Assembly (NCBI GenBank): GCA_951213105.1
Contig: OX578137.1
Location: forward strand, 55,117,236 to 55,181,235
Source of the DNA: Amaurobius ferox
Taxonomy: Eukaryota; Arthropoda; Arachnida; Araneae; Amaurobiidae
Direction of reading: 5' to 3'
DNA: 64,000 nt
The notes under the pieces are model-generated. The model saw only the letters and a program-made list of their open reading frames with translations, did no database searches and was not told where the DNA came from. This document shows positions 60,107 to 64,000 of the stretch, one piece after another (position 1 is the first letter of the stretch; the number at the start of each line of letters is the position of its first letter). The translations under genes and the position numbers were made by a program.

Positions 60107-63100
60107 GACGGATAAAAAGTATGTATGCTACGCCTCCTCTACAGATATTTTGTCTTACGATAACTCCTCTAAAAGGTAATCCATAGTTTTAATTTAGATA
60201 CATATATGGTTTCTATTGACTAAAAGAGAAATGCGCCATCCTGCCCTGCAGAAAAGGGTTTCTGATACTAATCCCGATAGTATTATTAAAGAGAACAATG
60301 AGTTTTGTAAACGAAAACTTGCATTTAAATAATAATTCAAATGACATTTTAACTAATAATTTAAATGTAAATTTTAATATTTAAATTTAAAATTTAAATG
60401 TAAATTTATAATTTATAATTTAAATGCAAATTTTAATTCGCCCTAAGGTATGAACAGCAATTTGAGTGGCCGGTATAGTAACAAACAAAGTGTAGTAAAA
60501 CACCAAATAATAGAAAAAAATCTTGTAAATACAGCATATGCTGAAATTTATGGTTCAACCGGTTTCGGAGGCGAAAAGTAGTTTTCTTCTTCACGACACA
60601 CAGGAAGCACAACTTCACATTTTTCTAATAAGTTCGATATCTTTGGTAGAACGACGCACGTGACTGAAGGTAGGAGGAAAGTTGTCATCGCATTGCGGAG
60701 AAATCAACTCGGTAAAGATAGGATGCTGCATGACGAGACAGGATACTGTGAATGAACGGTAAAATTAAGGGAGGAAAAAAATAATGACAAACATACGAAA
60801 ATAATAACAGAAAGTAATGGTTGAACGAAAAGAAAATGAGTCAATAAGAGAACGGAGAGCAGGACTATGACGAAGTAACAAGAAATGTACAAACCAGCTA
60901 TAAAATATACAATCAAAAGGAAAGGTATAACATGAATGAAACCGACGGCAAAATAATTAGAAAAAACAAAAATACGAGTGAAAAACTAATATGGAACAAC
61001 TAGTTTCAGAGGCTGTATGAACTAATTTCGTAAAATAAAATTGCGGTAAAGAAATAAAAAATCCGGAAAGTAGAAGACAACGTAAGAAGCAAACCGGAAT
61101 TAAAAATTATATCAGAACTTTTCAAAGGGAAGGAAAAAGAAACAACTTTGCCATATTTTATCGGTGTGCGTTTCTACAACAAATACAGAATTTTTTTGAA
61201 TAAGTGAGGATCCGCCTCTCATTTGTCCAGCAGAAGAAGGCTATCTTCGATACCGATTATCGCCTAAATTGTACTAAATGCTGTATTTATACGACATTTT
61301 TTAAATTATTTATTTTTTATTGCCAGAATTTTTGAGTGTTTATTGATTGTATTAAAACGCTTTGTTAATAATCAAAAACTGAAAATAAATCGTATGTGAA
61401 AATTACTCAATTGGTGGCGTAAAATTACATACACATTTTACTGACTTGTGAATATCTAGGCAATAAATCGATAGAAAACTGCACAAAAATATACGCCATG
61501 TAAAAATCTACATATATAGTCTTGGAATATTGAATAATATTTTATTTTCTCTACGAATAACCGATAAAAGCTAAAGTAAAATCTGTCCAGTCCCTTTATC
61601 CCAATATATCTCTTTGAAATGGATGCAAAATCAATTTCCAATACAAATAGGTTTCACTCACTATTATTCTACAGCACTATTCCCTTTTGTTACGAATATA
61701 ATACCACTTGAGCGAAAAAACATAAGAGGCAAAATCTCAACGGATATTTTCTTTTATATTATTGGCTGAGATCCTCTGGGAGTTATGCAAAATCAATGAA
61801 GATCAAACAGAAGCAACACTGGACAGAATCTTTATTTATATTAGTATTTTTCTTGTTTGCTTGGTCGGTATTTAAATGAACTAATCGTACCAAATGTCAG
61901 ATTGCACTGTAATAGTAATGCCAGAGATATTACATTTTATGATATTAGAAATCGACTAAAACAAGTGCAAAGATTGAATAAGTGATAATAATTAATGTAT
62001 AGTTTGACACTTTTAATGTTGTTGTTAAAAATAGAATATAATCAACATGGTTGTTCTTACAAATCAAGAATTTGCGTCTTCCTTTTTTTAATAAAGAAAA
62101 GTTTAGGATACATCAGAAAATGGTTGAAAAAGTATCAACCGGTTTCAAAGTTGTAAAAGAGCCTTTCTTATCAAGATAAATAAAACAGAAGATTAGAACC
62201 GACAAAGCTAAGATAGCATCTATTGTTGAAAATTTACTTATTTAGCTTCATAGATGTAGATGACGCTGCGACACGGTCTGCTTACTCTAATTGTTTTGTT
62301 ATTAGCTGCAATTGAGATGTACGGATAATGAGTTTAGAAAGGTGTAAATATATAGATATTAATAAATGTTGTGAGAGTTCTTACTGATTGTAATAATGTC
62401 TGAACTCGAAGTTAGCTCATGCTGTGATTTCTGCTCTACCCCCAATTGCAAACGTGTAATTATCTGCGAGAGAACATTTTGAATTCTTAATATACTACAT
62501 CTATCAATTGTATTTTTCTTTTCAACTCTTTGTTGCTTGTCGAGATTTTTATTTTTTGTGGTACAGTGATCTTGAAGTGTAATAGGTTGTAAAAATAGCA
62601 AAGCGACAAAATGGCACAAGACGCAGACAAGAAAGCGCCAATTTTTGTTATAATGGCGGATAATAATTTGCGATCAAGACAATGAATGATGACATCACTG
62701 CGCGTTTTAACCATAGACTCAGTCGATGTCGTGGATTTCGCGAAATCTTGAATAGAAACCCGACATAGGAAGTCCCATATGGTGTGAGCCAGTGGGCAGA
62801 TAAATGAAGGAGAACAAATGGGAACCAAGTGGAGGTCACAGATTATCCCCACACACACACACACTTCTGTGCAACAGCTAAAAGATAGTCAGTTCAAGTT
62901 AGAGTTTGAATTCAGTGTTAAAATTTCAGTTTGTCTGTACAACGGGTCTATGCATAATGATGTACATAAAAGAGAAAAAGGTAACCATATTGTTTTATCT
63001 TATATGAGGAAGTAACATAAAGCTGACTATAAGTCAGTAGCACAAAAATTACCACTGTATCTCACCCACATTATTTCAGACCATATTCTGCAATTATCAG

Positions 63101-64000
63101 TAATTGATAGTCTGTAGATATCGAGTAATAATAGCAAATTTAATCATGAGCGTATTTAACATAAATTATATTTTTAATAAAAGTTTACTTTGAGCAAATT
63201 CATGTCTCGTCATTGTGCGAAATGTATATAATTATGTTAATTAATTTATTTTCACATAAAACCGGGCAAAACACAATGACAACTTATCACAACGGCGATT
63301 ACTATTTAAAATTCACAATCACTTCAGAATGCCCTACTACAATGATAATAGTTATAAAGATTACGCCACATTTTGGTGCATGACCACCTTTTCTAATAAT
63401 TTTTATCACTATATCTTTACTTAAAAATTTATTTTTTTATTTAGGTTAGGTTTTATTAAGTTCGGTTTTGATTATGCAAAAATGAACAAAAACTGATCCT
63501 TATAATTCGATCTCAGTGACGATCAATAGGCTTATTGTAATTTTAATTGACAGAAAAGTACCAAATGACATGTCACTCCCACGATTATTGCAGTAGATTC
63601 CTGTTCACTCCATGGTAAGCAACATATTAATATCTCAAAAATTGTTCACAACTCTCAACGAATCTTGTCAATAACTGTATTGTAGAAAGTCCGTATATAA
63701 TAAACATTATCTTAATAATAGAATGCCTAATTATTTCGAGTCTTAACACATTGACACTGACCTCTGTATCGAGCATACCGTAACCATCTTAACCTAGGGT
63801 CGTTCAAAGATTTAAAATACGAAACACCATCGTAGAAAAACGTGGATAACCTTAAATAGAAGGTACATATACTTAAAAGATGTACAGAAATAGAAGGTAC
63901 AGATATTTGAATGAAACTTATGCAAATGATAATTGAAAAAAGTTAATAGAATTTTAATTATTTCTCATTAATTTCGAAGACTTCCCGAGATTCTGGCAAA
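60107..64000. other. AT-rich sequence without recognised gene
   Basis: Contains an AT-only low-complexity stretch (about 60327-60438) and a purine-rich plus strand at about 60640-61140. A Penelope-like motif in reverse lies at about 60550-60600 (the minus strand reads GTGAAGAAGAAAACTACTTT...CCGAAACCGGTTG). A CA run lies at 62849-62863. The minus-strand frames at 62359-62864 overlap one another and lack family signatures. Confidence 0.35.

Overview
This is a window of nuclear eukaryotic DNA: visibly AT-rich and dominated by transposable elements, microsatellites and tandem repeats, with no intact protein-coding gene. No open frame exceeds about 150 codons, and the longest ones run through CA/TG or TA microsatellites. 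The repeats are a dense load of non-autonomous Helitrons, SINEs with tRNA and 5S rRNA heads, an hAT-type MITE, and a decayed copy of an invertebrate repetitive protein family. They suggest an arthropod with a large, intron-rich genome, perhaps a chelicerate such as a spider. That assignment is inference and was not checked by any search.

Layout. 0-1.3 kb: a short tandem duplication and a Penelope-like tail fragment in reverse. 1.67-9.38 kb: a Helitron cluster, with one minus-strand element carrying a nested second element, one plus-strand element facing it head to head, and then a head-to-tail run. 9.4-9.64 kb: a second Penelope-like tail in the opposite orientation. 9.7-11.2 kb: short coding-like patches. 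11.3-14.9 kb: two tandem arrays and a truncated copy of 'family C'. 15.6 kb: a tRNA-like sequence. 17.27-17.68 kb: a complete SINE with a 5S rRNA head and a perfect 14-bp target duplication. 17.9-18.7 kb: 'family D', ending in a Helitron-like hairpin plus CTAG. 19.4-20.15 kb: an hAT-type MITE with an 8-bp target duplication. 21.3-22 kb: a run of three tRNA-SINE units. 24.0-24.5 kb: three successive SINE insertions at one site. 27.5-29.5 kb: one 'family A' element inserted into another. 29.9-34.4 kb: family C and D elements nested in each other. 37.0-40.7 kb: a head-to-tail Helitron dimer. 43.1-44.1 kb: a 219-bp satellite. 44.2-45.1 kb: two candidate exons. 45.4-46.3, 48.5-49.0 and 55.7-57.7 kb: more family A copies. 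50.7-51.55 kb: a duplication containing a near-perfect 44-bp palindrome. 52.4-53.1 kb: a frameshifted pseudogene. 53.5-54.9 kb: two SINEs with long variable arm tRNA heads and 13-bp target duplications, one of them inside a Helitron. 58.8-59.3 kb: a foldback hairpin between two TA microsatellites. The last 4.7 kb are mostly plain AT-rich sequence.

No operon-like or pathway-like gene set exists here. What ties the window together is transposition history. Rolling-circle elements occur as tandem dimers, and SINE bodies share a tail but carry different Pol III promoter heads. The few coding-like patches could be isolated exons of long-intron genes or remnants of old elements; none is assigned a function.
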